A stretch of 64,000 nucleotides of DNA. It comes from Bacteroidales bacterium. GTDB lineage: Bacteria; Bacteroidota; Bacteroidia; Bacteroidales; VadinHA17. Under the pieces are notes generated by a model that was given only the letters and a program-made list of their open reading frames with translations, searched no databases and was not told the origin of the DNA. Shown one piece after another: positions 63,949 to 64,000 of this stretch. Both the position numbers and the translations under genes were made by a program. Positions within the stretch are counted from its first letter, which is position 1. Every line of letters begins with the position of its first letter. The DNA lies in contig JADJLX010000005.1 in assembly GCA_016709865.1 (NCBI GenBank), forward strand, positions 372,001-436,000. Direction: 5' to 3'.

Positions 63949-64000
63949 TTACTTGTCTTTCAATGAAGCAGCAAAATTCTGTGTCAGGCTGAAACCAGCT
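63949..64000 (-). CDS. C-terminal end of a probable ExbB proton-channel protein
   Basis: A minus-strand frame ends at a TAA (complement of 63949-63951) and reads AGFSLTQNFAASLKDK before it. Only 16 codons are inside the window. Position directly upstream of two exbD genes and tonB makes ExbB (MotA/TolQ/ExbB family) the most likely identity. This is inferred from gene order, not from a visible motif. Confidence 0.5.
   Translation of the reverse strand, partial: AGFSLTQNFAASLKDK

Overview
The window is about 64 kb of ordinary bacterial chromosome, roughly 40% GC, from a member of the Bacteroidetes, most likely an uncultured Bacteroidales-type organism. The evidence is the Bacteroidetes -7 promoter box (TAnnTTTG) upstream of many genes, a secreted protein with a C-terminal type IX secretion (T9SS) sorting domain, a NADH-dehydrogenase-type Complex I operon without nuoE/F/G, a TonB-ExbD-ExbD cluster of Bacteroidetes type, and family markers such as a SiaC/DUF1987 protein, a DUF6913-like protein and a ComA-like gene next to aroE. 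I see no phage, insertion sequence, CRISPR array, tRNA or rRNA.

Layout. 1-4.2 kb: the start of a methyltransferase gene, a PhnP-like metallo-hydrolase, a small lipoprotein, and a large exported protein joining a glycosidase-like region to a formylglycine-generating-enzyme (FGE) fold. 4.2-10.9 kb: dnaA, then a cell-envelope group (MCE/MlaD protein, SPOR amidase, divergent LptD-like protein). 10.9-16.4 kb: rpsF-rpsR-rplI, dnaX with a strong candidate slippage site, a PAS histidine kinase with a degenerate receiver, and a stand-alone receiver. 16.4-22.8 kb: ferritin overlapping a T9SS zinc protease, then secA. 22.8-31.5 kb (minus): a Memo-AMMECR1 fusion, a membrane protein with a spermidine-synthase-like domain, the AmmeMemoRadiSam radical SAM enzyme, ligA, a DUF6913-like gene and dapA. 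31.6-40.7 kb: SiaC-like protein, argS, ffh, folD, a PD40 lipoprotein, a TPR protein, ComA-like protein and aroE. 40.7-53.4 kb (minus): a Cache-PAS histidine kinase, an unrecognised 117-residue protein, and nuoN-M-L-K-J-I-H-D-C-B-A (transcribed from nuoA). 53.5-61.7 kb: truA, two sugar:proton symporters, a ROK sugar kinase, galM, galK and threonine aldolase. 61.8-64 kb (minus): tonB, two exbD genes and the end of a probable exbB.

The most interesting locus is the AmmeMemoRadiSam set. The Memo-AMMECR1 fusion carries a signal peptide, the radical SAM enzyme carries a Tat-like leader, and a polytopic membrane protein lies between them, which raises the possibility that this uncharacterised pathway works at or outside the inner membrane. 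Other leads are the A10 slippery tract in dnaX placed where a gamma-like product would end, paired CRP/FNR-like palindromes upstream of nuoA, and several unrelated families of word-like intergenic repeats that sit exactly at gene junctions and in places supply stop codons or false start regions.
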